Of a DNA stretch of 64,000 nucleotides, positions 36,601-48,600 are shown one piece after another. The DNA lies in assembly GCA_027924585.1 (NCBI GenBank), contig BSBM01000150.1:18644001-18708000 (forward strand), in the 5' to 3' direction. Each line of letters opens with the position of its first letter. Position 1 is the stretch's first letter. Source of the stretch: Larix kaempferi (taxonomy: Eukaryota; Streptophyta; Pinopsida; Pinales; Pinaceae). Below the pieces are notes generated by a model. It was not told the origin of the DNA. It searched no databases and saw only the letters and a list, made by a program, of their open reading frames with translations. The translations under genes were made by a program, and so were the position numbers.

Positions 36601-39600
36601 AAATCAAGTGGGATCTCACCTACCCACATCAAGGGACTAGCTCAACTAGCCTCCCTCAAGGAACGCTATTTGCCTCAAGGAGGGCTAGGTGTCTTGGGAA
36701 GTGGGTCAAATGGAGGCCAATCACCACCAAACTATAGAGCCGAATTGCCATGGATGCTATAGAGGCGGGTTTTAAAGATTATCCCCAAAGCCAAGCTAGA
36801 TCCAAGTAGATCTAGGAAAAAGTAAAAAAATGAGGGTTTTGATTTAATGGTTTGTGTGACAAATAGGATGGAGAACAAGCGAAATCAATACGTACCTTGT
36901 AGATCTTACCTCATAAGCTTGCGGCCTCTTAGCATATGGATCATTCTTGCCCTTAGTTACAATTCCAAGCTTTATCCAAGTGTCTTCAACCCAAATCGTC
37001 CAAGCCCTAGGAGGAGAGGTGTCCCATGCAACCTGTAAATCAAACTACAAAAAGTTAGATTTGATCCACAAATCAATGATATCTAAGCATGTCATGTCAA
37101 AGAAGCAATCAATGGACAAAGCACAATTGAAAAACTCCCTCAAGATGAAAACATCTTGCCCATGGGGGATGTGAGTAACCCCTACAATCTTCCCATCAAG
37201 CAATTCGCATGGCTAGCTTCAATCAATTTGGCCTCCCTCTGTAGAAGTCGATTTCACCTGTTACAAGCAAGGATGTCTAAGAGAAGAGATGCAAAATCAT
37301 ATACAAGAGTAACCCAATCAAAGCCAAGAAGTAGATCTCCAAAATAATATTTTCATTCCAAGTTTTCCAGAGCCCAAAGGTGCTTTTACAATAGGGGGGT
37401 CTCCTCCTTTTATAGGATAATAAAGACCAAAACCCTAAACCACAAAACCACTTTTTGAAACTAGTGGTTGAGATCAAAAGATACAACATAATAATCAATG
37501 GCTAAGATGAGCCTAGCAATATATCAGATGGATCACTAAAGTGGGGGTGACATCATGCCTCAAAAGTCTTAGGGTGACATCATGCCTCAAAGGGGGCTAA
37601 GTAACATGGGCTTACCATATATGACATGGACATGGCTCAAAAGAAACATGGTGGGGCTAGGAGGTATCAATCCTTCACTAGCTTGTCCTCATGGCACGAT
37701 AATATAAAGTAATAGGACCATGACATGTCCAAATAACACAAATGATCAAAATCCTGTCTCCAAAACTGAGAGAGACAAGTAGTAAAAGGCCTCCTGTGGC
37801 CACTGTGGACCCCACTGACTAATGCCAACTGATCTGGGAGAAGGGGGGTTCACCATGGATAACCTCTGAGAAGACCAAGTGCCAAAACCTTGCCTCAATT
37901 GCTCAAATCGAATTCCTCAGTGACCCTTTTATTCCATTTTTTAATCCTCCTGAAAACCCTGAAAGTGCCCCGAATTGCCATCCAGGGTGCCTGCGCTGTC
38001 AAACTGAAGGTACCAGGCTGTCTGGAAGGGCGGTATAATGGTAAAAACAAGTGGCTAGATCACGCCCTTCCTCTATAGTGCCCTAGGCAACGACTGGCCT
38101 CCAAGGCCTCTGCTAGACAGGCTGGATCAACCTGCCCAAACTGGTCAATAGGTGGATAACTGCTACTATCATCATCAAAAGTGCCAGGAACTGAAATATA
38201 AGTGTCTCAATGGAACCATAAGACCCAAATCTACTAGAAATGAGTACTCATACACCATGGGTTGACTTGTGGGGTCAACTGTAGGGTCCACCATACCCGG
38301 CAAGTGTAAAATATGATGATCTGGAAATAATAATAAACTGACCAACTGCATCAATCATCATTAGAAGCATATGTCCAACATATGGAATCATCAATAGGTG
38401 TATATGGGACCACAAATCATCATCCATAAGCACAAGTGGTCCATCTCATCATGGATTCCAAGAATGACCATGGTCAAACTATGTTTGACTAGGTCAAAAC
38501 ACAACCAAAGACTAGATTATAGCAATAGACTAAGACATGTTTCTTTAATCACATTCACAACTTAACTTGCATAGAAGCTTTAAAGACATACTCATTCAAT
38601 GGACATGGCCTAACTACTAGCAAAGGGTGAAGGCTAAGAAGAAGGCTAGGCAAAAGGGATGACTTAACCGACTCAACTAAAGGACACTTTGGACGGGGAA
38701 AGGGGGAGCTACACTCTGTGCTGGACAAAATAACAAAGGGAAAGGATGTGCCTCACAAATGGATAAGTTGTTTAGAGAGTGCTTATTCAACTTAGGCATC
38801 ATGTATACATCAAGTTGATCCAGGTTCATTAGGATCATTCATTTCATTTCAATGGCCTTTTTGGCCTATATGACCCCTTTGGGATTTCACATGTGCTAAG
38901 AAGCACAACTAATCGCAGCTTGCATTCGGGGCATATTTATAATGATGAGGTCAGCAATATTTAGATATAGCATTTATTTAACCATTGCTTTTTGGACCTT
39001 TTTATACCCTTCGCGGGGTATTTTAGCAATTCATTGCTATAGCCTTTATTCATGTGTGTTAAGAAACACATTCTAGAATTTTAAGTTCACAGGCTTTCAT
39101 AATACATTTCCAATATAAGTAGTACATGTGCTTTCAGTTTTAATCAACAACAACTCAAGTGACTAGGGGGAGTTCTGCATAGTGCCAAACATCGGGACAA
39201 CCGACCGTAATGATTTAGGCATACAATCCAACTTACCAAAGGCAAGTTCTGTCACCAACTCAGAGCCGAGACACAAAACAAACATGGATATGGTCCAACA
39301 TAGAGATAGAAATGGGGAAGTCCTCCATATCAAAAAGTCAAGAAGGCAAGTCAAAGTGAAAGCCAAATGAGGAAGGTCATGGATGGATGGAGTCAAGTGA
39401 AAGTGGTGCCTAAGCTAGCAGACAAAGATGTCAAGAAAGACCATGTTTATGCTCGTATGAGGGTAATGAAACCAATGGGTATTGTCAGAAAACCTTAGTG
39501 TGTAAGCAATACATCTAATTTTATATTTATAACATCATCCAAGATATTTCATTTTATTATTTAAATAGTACTGCCACATCATGAATCATGTACCAAGTCA

Positions 39601-42600
39601 ATGCTATGAAGGTGACCAAAACAACAAGATAATAATCCAATGCAAATAATCACAAGTCCATAGGTCACATCATGTCATAATAATCATTACCGTCCACAAA
39701 TAACTGAAACACTGCTGCAATAATACAATTGGACACTGAACTGGAACTGTATGGAACAAAGGGTCACATTGGTCATCAAATCTAAGCTCTCAAGGCTCAG
39801 CCTTGGCACAAGGTCTAATCAATATCTAATACATATACTGCTCTTATCCATAAGTGAAAACATGCTCATCATAGCTGATCTCTGTAAAAGCAAAGCTCTG
39901 AAAAGTGCAAATATCTGCTCAGCAACAATAGTAGCCCAGCTACTATGGTGTGATAACAGTTACAATATTTCAACAAGAACCTCATAAGAGAGTTGCATAA
40001 CAGTGGCTTAAGTGGTCGTTTTGGAATGGACAAGATCGAAGCTTTAGTTGAAGAGCGCTACCATTGACCAAGAATTGACAAATATGTGAGGAAGTGGGTT
40101 GAGAGTTGCAGAATTTACTAGCTGGCAAAGGGGAAAATCCAGAATACTAGACTGTATCATTGTACAAGCCTTTGTCCATACTGGAAGAACTATGGGAAGA
40201 TATCAACATGGATTTCGCGTTGGGATTGCCAAGAAACAGAGATTTTGTTGGCACAAACAGAGTTTGTATATAACAATTCACTATTCAGTGAACAAATCTA
40301 CGGGAAAGACACCTTTCCAAATTGTGAATGGGAGATCACCAAGGGATGATAGAGTTGACAAGCTTTTGCGAAGCAAGCAAGAGAACTGCAGATGTAGAGT
40401 CATTTGCAGAACATATAAAGGAGGTGCATTCATAGAATACAATAACTATAATATACTAGCCAAGGGTATAGGCAAAGAGATGATAAGAAAAAATGAATGA
40501 AATAATTTGAAGGAGACCTTGTGTTAGCAGATTTAAGAAGGGAAAGGTTCCTTAGATGAACAAATTACAAGTCAAAGATGAAGAAGATGGTACCTTGTAG
40601 GATCCTGAAGAAAGTTTCAGGTAAAGAATGTGTGGAAATTGTTAGAAGGCTTGTATATCATGCTAACATTCAATGGTGCAGATTTGTAGGAGTGCTCTGA
40701 GGGTGTTGTGGATGAAGGCTTGTATATCATGCTAACATTCAATGGTGCAGATTTGTAGGAGTGCTCTGAGGGTGTTGTGGATGAAGGTCAGTGGAGTGTC
40801 AATTGAAAAGACCATATTCTAGACTCTAGAGTGAGAAAGATAGATCACAAAGATCTTAGAAAAAAGAGATGCAGGAAGGTTTTGGTGTTGGATAACCAAA
40901 GAATATTTGGTTTGATGGGGAAGGCAAGCGCTTAGAAAAGGCCTCATGGATTTTAGAAGAACATGGCTGAGTCATTGCATGAACATTCCAACCCAATCTC
41001 GTGAGTAGGAGCTCACTTTTCAAATTACTAAGCAATAGTGATGTAGAAGCATTCCTAGCAGCTACATAATCTTGCACACCAAATGAAAATTTTGGTTCTG
41101 TTGTGGGTGGATAATCGTGGGGTTAGAAGTGTGGGTAGGAGTGAGAAGGAGGGGATGGTGACCGATCTGGGTCATCCATAATCTAGAATTCTAAGTCATC
41201 CCTGAAATCTGTTTGTGATAGTTGGGATGGGGGTACCAAAGGACCCTGCAATAGCTTGGAGAGCTGTGTGATCTTCCACACTAATTGACAACAAGGATAG
41301 GATCCTCGGGTTGGCTGGAGGATGGAGCAGGGGATATCAAGGGGCGTTTCTCAAATCAAGGGGGTGACACATAGCAGGCCATCTACCTCATGGCAGAAGC
41401 AGACATAGGGCTTGTAATAGACGTTGGAGTAGTGAAGTAGTTTGGAGAAATGATGAAAGGAAATGAAAAGGAGGGAGAACGAGAACATGAGGAAAACATC
41501 ATCTATTCATTCACATAAAGATAGCGGATGAAGAAAAGGAATCCCTAACGAAGAGTGGAGAGGAATATAAAGAAGACAGTGCTAGAGTGAAGAGGATCTC
41601 TTGAATTCTTCTGTGATCCCGAGCCGAGATTCAGACCGGTGGGCTTCTTTTAATGTATTCAATATTTTGTGAAGGGTGTTATCCTTATTTTGTAACCACT
41701 GATAGTCCAGTAAGGCCTGCATGTAATGTTCTAAGTCAAGAATTAATGGACTGGTTAAGATTGTTTCCTTCCCTTGATGTGCTGTGTGCTCTGACAGAAT
41801 TGCAGCCCCAGTAGGACTGCTTCAGGTGAAGAGACAGTTTGTGATATTGGGATTATTTCTTTGTTTGTGTGAGACACATTATATTTTAGTATTTTTCAAA
41901 TGCTTGCCACTGAAACAGATCAATAGGTTTTCTCTAGAAAATTTGGCTGAACCTCACATACCCTAAAATCATATCCTGTTGCATTTTTTATCAGTTGTTT
42001 GAGATGCAATAAAAGAGTATACTGTATAACTGTAATTTCTTTATCGTCTACTTGCTTATTGACTAAAGACCATTTATTTGTCTTGGTAATATGTTACAAA
42101 CCTATCTAATTTCTGGCGGCAATATCGCACAACCCTGGCTAAATATTCAATATTGTTGTGCACAAAGATTTGGCACTAAATGTGAATTGTTTTAGTCCTC
42201 ATATTATTGCCTGCTAGATCCTTGTCAACTGTGCTGTACATTCCATTGACAAATTCATAGTATAAGTTGCCTGTCTTTAATGTTTAGTCGTATAAACCAG
42301 GATATCTTACTGTTGTGTTTCCTCATGATATAGCTTTTGAATTCTCATAATTTAAGCATTGGTATTTTTTGTTATTTCGCATATTAGGAACCTTTGTTCA
42401 AGTACAATATTACATCTTAGGAACCTTTGTTCAAGTACAATATTACATCTTCGTTATCCATGTTTGAGATGCTATTGTTTGTTTTCATGACAGGTCCGTG
42501 ATTGGTATGTTGATTCATTTAGGGACTTGCGGAATTTTCCAGAGATACAAGACTCAAAGGATGAGTTAAGGTTTACAGAGTTGATCAATGAAATTAAAAT

Positions 42601-45600
42601 GAGGCACAATTATGTAATGCAAACTATGGCCGTCGGTATTCAGGAACTGAAAAAAGACCTGGGGCGCAAGCAAGGATTGAATGAACTTCCAGAAATACAT
42701 CAGTTTCTAGACCGATTTTACATGTCTCGTATTGGCATTCGAATGCTCATAGGTCTTTGTTTCGTCATAGTTATCCGGTTATTAGTTGCATATAATTCAA
42801 GTATTTCTATTTTTTATTGTCTTGATTGCTAAATTTTGTTTCTATAAATTAAAAATCGATTTTGATATAACATAGTACTTTTCTCTATTTTTTATTCTGT
42901 CTTTTGATAAATTTTGTTCTACAAGTAAAAAGTCGATTTTAATATAACATGGTACTTTTCTTTGGTGTAGTATAAATATTCTACGTTTTCAACCTTTTTC
43001 GAGCATATTTTCCGTCTAATTTTGTTCGTATTTTGCTTGGAAATCTTTAAAAAATCTTAGAATCACATATATTAGCTGTGGAAATTGCATAATTTGGGTG
43101 CCATGGGGTATTTCAGGGTGTTGAATATATTTATGGATTTAAAAATACAATTTAAAGTTTAAACATATAGAAATTTGGATTTTACCAAAAAAGAAATACT
43201 GGATTCCAACCAAAACCCACTGAAAAGTCCAAAACATAGAGTCAATAGACTACTTCCTTTTCTTTATTTCAAAATGTTGACCGGATTATTTTGTATGCTT
43301 AATGTGCAGGTCAGCATGTAGCTTTGCATGACCCAAACCCTCCACCAGGGTATGCTGGTCTTATATGTACAAAAGTATCTCCTGTTATAGTTGCACAAAA
43401 TGCCATTGATGATGCAAGATCTGCTTGTATGCGAACCTATGGTACTTCTCCAGATGTTCATGTTTATGGGGATCCAAATTTCACATTCGCGTAAGTTGCT
43501 TTTGTTCACTGTTCTCATTTAATATTGACTGGTGAGTTTCCTTATATTCTAGAGTTTGAAAGTTTCTGCTGTGCAAGGGACATAAGATACTTTCCAACCA
43601 CTGCTGTGTGGGAGCGCCCCCTACCCCCTCGTTCCCATTCCCGAAGCTCGCTTCCTTCGGAAGTTCGCTCCCAAAATGCTCCCAGTTTTGGGACCATGCT
43701 CCCAAGGCGCACCCTACTTCTCCTATACTAAAAGCTCTTTTACTAGGTTGATCATCTAATGACAATGTTATGGTACCCCCCTTCTTTGCCAAGCTCCTAT
43801 AAAAGTTGTTATGGTTGATCATTTGATGATAATGTTATAAGTTATAAATACTAGATGATTGGTGTTATATGGTTTAATCCATGTTTTCTAATAACTAACT
43901 GAACATCCTACATGTTTTTTAAATATAAATCCATCAAAATTTATTAAAATATATACTATATAAAAAACGCTTCTGAAACGCTCCCAAAACGGGAGCTTTT
44001 GAAAATTTTGCTTTTCACTCCATTCCCGCTCCCCGCTTCCCACTCTTACTCCCCACTCCCAACAGCATAGTTTCCAACTAGTGACCACAAAGTTGGTCAG
44101 TGGGATTTAAAAGCACTGCTAATGTGAATAAACAGTTGGAGTACAAAAGCAGTTCCTATTTGAGCTAACTAATTGGTCAATAGAAACGCAAAAGTTAGTG
44201 CAGATACAAAAACAAGATGAAAACCATGTCAAGCATACAATGCTGCTGTCAAGGTGTGCTGGGATGTGAGCAGAGTGGGATAGGAAGAGGAAGGTGCCCA
44301 ATATGAGTCATCGATCACTGTGAGGGGACCAATGCATTGCCTGATGATAAACTCTAATGAATATCCAGGGTTGAGGGAGTTTGGCTTTTGAAATCCTGTG
44401 AGGAGCTCTGAATTCATGAAGCCCATCACTCCTAACATCCAAGATCGAGGGGAAGAATCTCTGAATGGAAGACTGGCTGCTCAGTCGGACATGGAGAACA
44501 GTACTGTGTGTAGAGTGAATCTGGCCCTGGGATCTCCTAGAGCTGATCTATCTGGTGGTCTGATGGGATCTGTGTGCTGGGATCTAGAACGGGTGCTCCT
44601 CAAAAATCTTGTGGAGGTTGGTCAACCCATCTGAGAGGGGTAGGGGTAGAATATTTTCTAAACATTAGTGACATAGAAGGATTGGCACCTCCCGAAAGAT
44701 GCAGTTTGAAGCTACTTTGAACAGAAATTCAAATTGCATAATTCACACTTGCATCAGACAACACATAAATGCAGTTTGATATTGCTGTGTGGGGATTCTG
44801 ATGCACTGTGAACTTCCTATTGAGAATCCAATAGGGTGACAAATAACGTATAAATACGTGATTGTAAGTTATAATATTTAAAGCCGTGATTTTCTTGGAC
44901 TTTTCTTCACGGTATGGCATTTGGATTGAAGATCATGTTGAACGTGTAGAACAGATGTTCATCATCAACTCAAGTGCCTTTCTTGAGTGAGTGAGAATTA
45001 TGCTTAATTCCATTTGCTCTGTTGAATCAATAGAGGAAGTGAGTAGCAGTGGCTAACATGTTCACTCGGAGAAATGTTTCTGGCAGTCCTAAGACTCTTT
45101 GACCTTCTAGCTAAATATCGTATTTGACTAACCATTTTATGGGTTGTTGTTTTGAATGGTGCTACTGCTTTCCCATATATTTGTGTCGAGTTGCTCAAAA
45201 AATGTTGTAAATACAAAACTTTGGATTAGCCAAAATTTTTGTATTAACAATCTTAGTATGTAGCTGATGTTTAATTGGAGTGTAAACTTTTAAAAGTTTC
45301 ATTTTAATCACTCTTTGGAATGGATTAATGAATACATGACGTTGATTTCTGATGCCCATTTCTTGCTTGTTTTGTGATGAGCAGATATGTGCCAACTCAT
45401 TTGCATCACATGGTATTTGAATTGGTGAAGAACTCATTGCGAGCTGTCCAAGAACGGTATATAAATTCTGACCATGATTGCCGGCCAATTAGAGTTGTTG
45501 TTGCGGATGGCGATGAGGATGTTACAATCAAGGTGATTAATCAGTTTAATTGGTATTTTGGAGCATATTATTTCATGTTTGGAAATAATTTTGTTCCAGT

Positions 45601-48600
45601 CCAGTTTGGTTTTCTAGATTTCTTAAAATAGTGTGTTATTGTAGACAGAGAAAAGGTATTCCTGAATCCTGATTTTGAATATTTATACAAGATTTCTATG
45701 CATTGTTTTTTCTCTTTACCACAGATCAATAACTTGCTGCTTTTTTACAATTTTTAAAGAACGAACTTATCTAATTTAAAAGACAAATTTAAGTATTCTG
45801 ATGAATATATTACATATAGATATACCTTTTCATATTGAAAAATTGAATGTCAGCAGAACTTGCTGTCCTTATTCTTTATAAGAGTAAAGACTTGGTGGCT
45901 TTTTTTTCACCATTTATTTTAATCAGTTTGTTTTTTAAACTTCAACATTGAAATTTAGCGTAGACTTTCTGATTTTGAGTGTAGGTATTGAGGAATCAGC
46001 TCTTGGACAGAAAATTCTAAAATGAACCACTTCAGGTGCTTTAATCTTGTCACTTCATTGTTTCAAATTGGAGAAAAGATAAAGTGACCAAAAGCAGGAA
46101 CCTAGTATTGAAGCCACAGCTGAGTGAGACTCAGAATTGTTAAGATATTAGTCACTCATTTTGAGTTCTGTGGTGAGTTTACTTCTGATTCATGTTTTCA
46201 GAAGACCACTTCTAGAGTGGAAGAGGAACAAAGTGATTATTGCATAAAGTGTCTATCAGATTGACTTTGAGGAAACCTGGGATGTCAAACAATGAAGCTC
46301 ATTCACCTTCAATACAGGTTCAGTGATGTCTGCATCGAGGGTGACAATTAGAGAGCAAGAGATTACTAAGGGTAACAATTAGAGAGCAAGAGATTACTAA
46401 GGGTAACAATTAGAGAGCAAGAGATTACCTTAGGCTCACTGTTGCCAGCTCTGGGCTCTAACACACAGACTCCCAAATCCTATAAAACCTTCTAACTGCT
46501 AGACCTGGTTCCTGGCAGTTTTTTCCAGCGGTTGATCTACTGCTGTAAACTCTTCAAACCCTCTCAATCAGAGAAGCTATAATACCATGTGAAAATTTGA
46601 TACCCTAGGTGATTGTTATTTAGTTGCAGAAATATAACTTCTTCACATAGAAACAATCACACAAATAGCTGGAAAGTAAATAGTGGAAGTGTAAAACCAT
46701 TACACAAAGAACATAGGAATTTTTTCTTCAAATCAGCTTATTATTAACTTAATCAAAGCTTACAAGGCAACCTCCACAGCTGATAAAAAACAGCAGCTGC
46801 ACAGCAAACAAAGACACCCCAAACCTGAGGTTTACAACCCGCTGAAGAGAAATTAAGCCTGAAAAGAAATCAAGAAATTAAGCCTGCAAAGAAATTAAGT
46901 ATGTCTGTACAACTGTATGGACCTGAACACACCTGCCTGTACAACTATATGAGCTGCTACTGTACGTGCAGTCCTCAACCTACAAATCTGTTGGTCGATC
47001 CTCTTCCTGCGGATCTGCTTTCTCTCTTCCAGTTGCTGTCCCGGTACAACAAAACTGTGTGTAAACTCTCTATCTTAACCTGCCTTTATACTTGAGTAGA
47101 AACCCTAATCTCTCTATGAGATGTACAATTGAGATTAGTCTAAATCACTAATCACTAATGTATAAAAATACACTTTATTAGACTGAACAACTAAATATAA
47201 AACTTTTACTTTATTCATAAAGTGAATTACCAAATAGAATTAACTCGAACTACTTTTGACACATTCACACTGAACCTGTGTGGAAGTTCTTGTCTGAGCT
47301 ACATTCTTCAACAGTTGTTGCATTAAAAACTGTGCTATGGATTTAGTTATGGAGTGCCCTAGCTTTATGGGGTTTGTTGGAGCCACATGTGCCATTAGTT
47401 GTGGTCATATACACTTATTTTGAGGAGTGCCCTAGATTAAGGGATTGGTTATAGCCACATGTGCCTCTAGGAATATTGCTGCACATCTGTTGAGGTTATA
47501 TTGCATAGAAGACATTATTTTATAAGGGTCAAACCCTAAGACTCCCACCTTAGAGCTTTGTCAAATGTGTGGACCATCTCTTCTTGAAGGGGGCACTTTT
47601 GGAGGGAGTTATTTATCATTTCATGAAGATTGTTGCATTGTCTATTCATCAATCTAAGGAGGCAACCTACCTTCTTGGGCTGATTTTGGAGGTTGTTGCT
47701 AACTAACTCCATTATTCTATTATTGCTGAATCTTCTCAAGTAGATAGTTACATGAGGCAACTATTATATTGTTTTCCTTGGATATAAGGATTATTAGTTT
47801 ATTGTTTCTCCTAGGAGAGGAAAGTGGATCTCAACAACTCCTTGCTACTTTTAGTATGGAGTTTGTTGAGGAGGTTCAAATTGTGATATTTTATTGTATT
47901 CCTTGGAGAACTAATGGATCTAGGAAAACAATTACATGTTTATTGTAAAAAGAGATGGAGCTCACTCTATATAAAGTGAATCTCTCTCCATTTGAGTTGC
48001 GTTGGATGGTTTGGAGAGAAACCAGTAATATTGCATTGGTGAACCTACCTTCTTGGGCTAATTTTGGAAGTTGTTGCTAACTAACTCCAATATTCTATTA
48101 TTGTTGAATCTTCTCAAGGAGAGAGTTACACGAGAGAACTATTATATTGTTTTCCTTGGATATAAGGATGATTACTTTATTGTTTCTCCTAGGAGAGGTA
48201 AGCGGATCTCAACAACTCATTGCTACTTTTAGTAAGGATTTTGTTGAGGAGGTTCGAAATGTGACATTTTATTGTATTCCTTGAAGAACTAATGGATCTA
48301 GGAAAACAATTACTTGTTATTGTAAAAGGAGATGGGGATCACTCTATGCAAAGTGAAGCTCTCTCTATTTGAGTTGCATTGGATGGTTTGGAGAGAAACT
48401 AGTAATATTGTATTGGTGATTTGGAGTTTTTTTGAGCACATATATTGGAAGCTTGTTGTTGGATTAACTTGGCCGATTTTCTTAATGAAGACTTGTGTAT
48501 GAGTGGACTTCAAAAAGTGGTAACATTGTTTTGATTTGAAATTGTTATTGGTGATTGATTCTTGTTCTAGCTCTTCCTATCCTATGCTTAAATGTATTTC

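Larger units (their letters stand above)
27453..39975 (-). mobile_element. Ty1/copia LTR retrotransposon with two nested solo LTRs
   Basis: The 3' LTR is 27453-28006 (554 bp). The 5' LTR is 33388-39975, broken into 33388-33660, 35485-35770 and 39959-39975 by two later insertions. Target duplications are AGAGC (27448-27452) and AGAAC (39976-39980). Without the nested parts it is about 6.5 kb. Order on the minus strand is gag, protease, integrase, RT, RNase H, the copia order. The polypurine tract is at 28007-28016; the primer site next to 33388 reads TGGGGTCAAAGC and is weak. LTRs differ at about 6% of the compared positions by eye. A TATA motif lies in the LTR (complement of 27742-27750). Frameshifts and an integrase active-site change make it inactive. 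It lies antisense in PDK intron 1. Confidence 0.93.

Noticed and set aside
40099-40500. 133-codon plus-strand frame as a separate gene
   Set aside because: It is a frame-shifted reading across a gypsy integrase remnant; recognisable integrase motifs switch frames within it.
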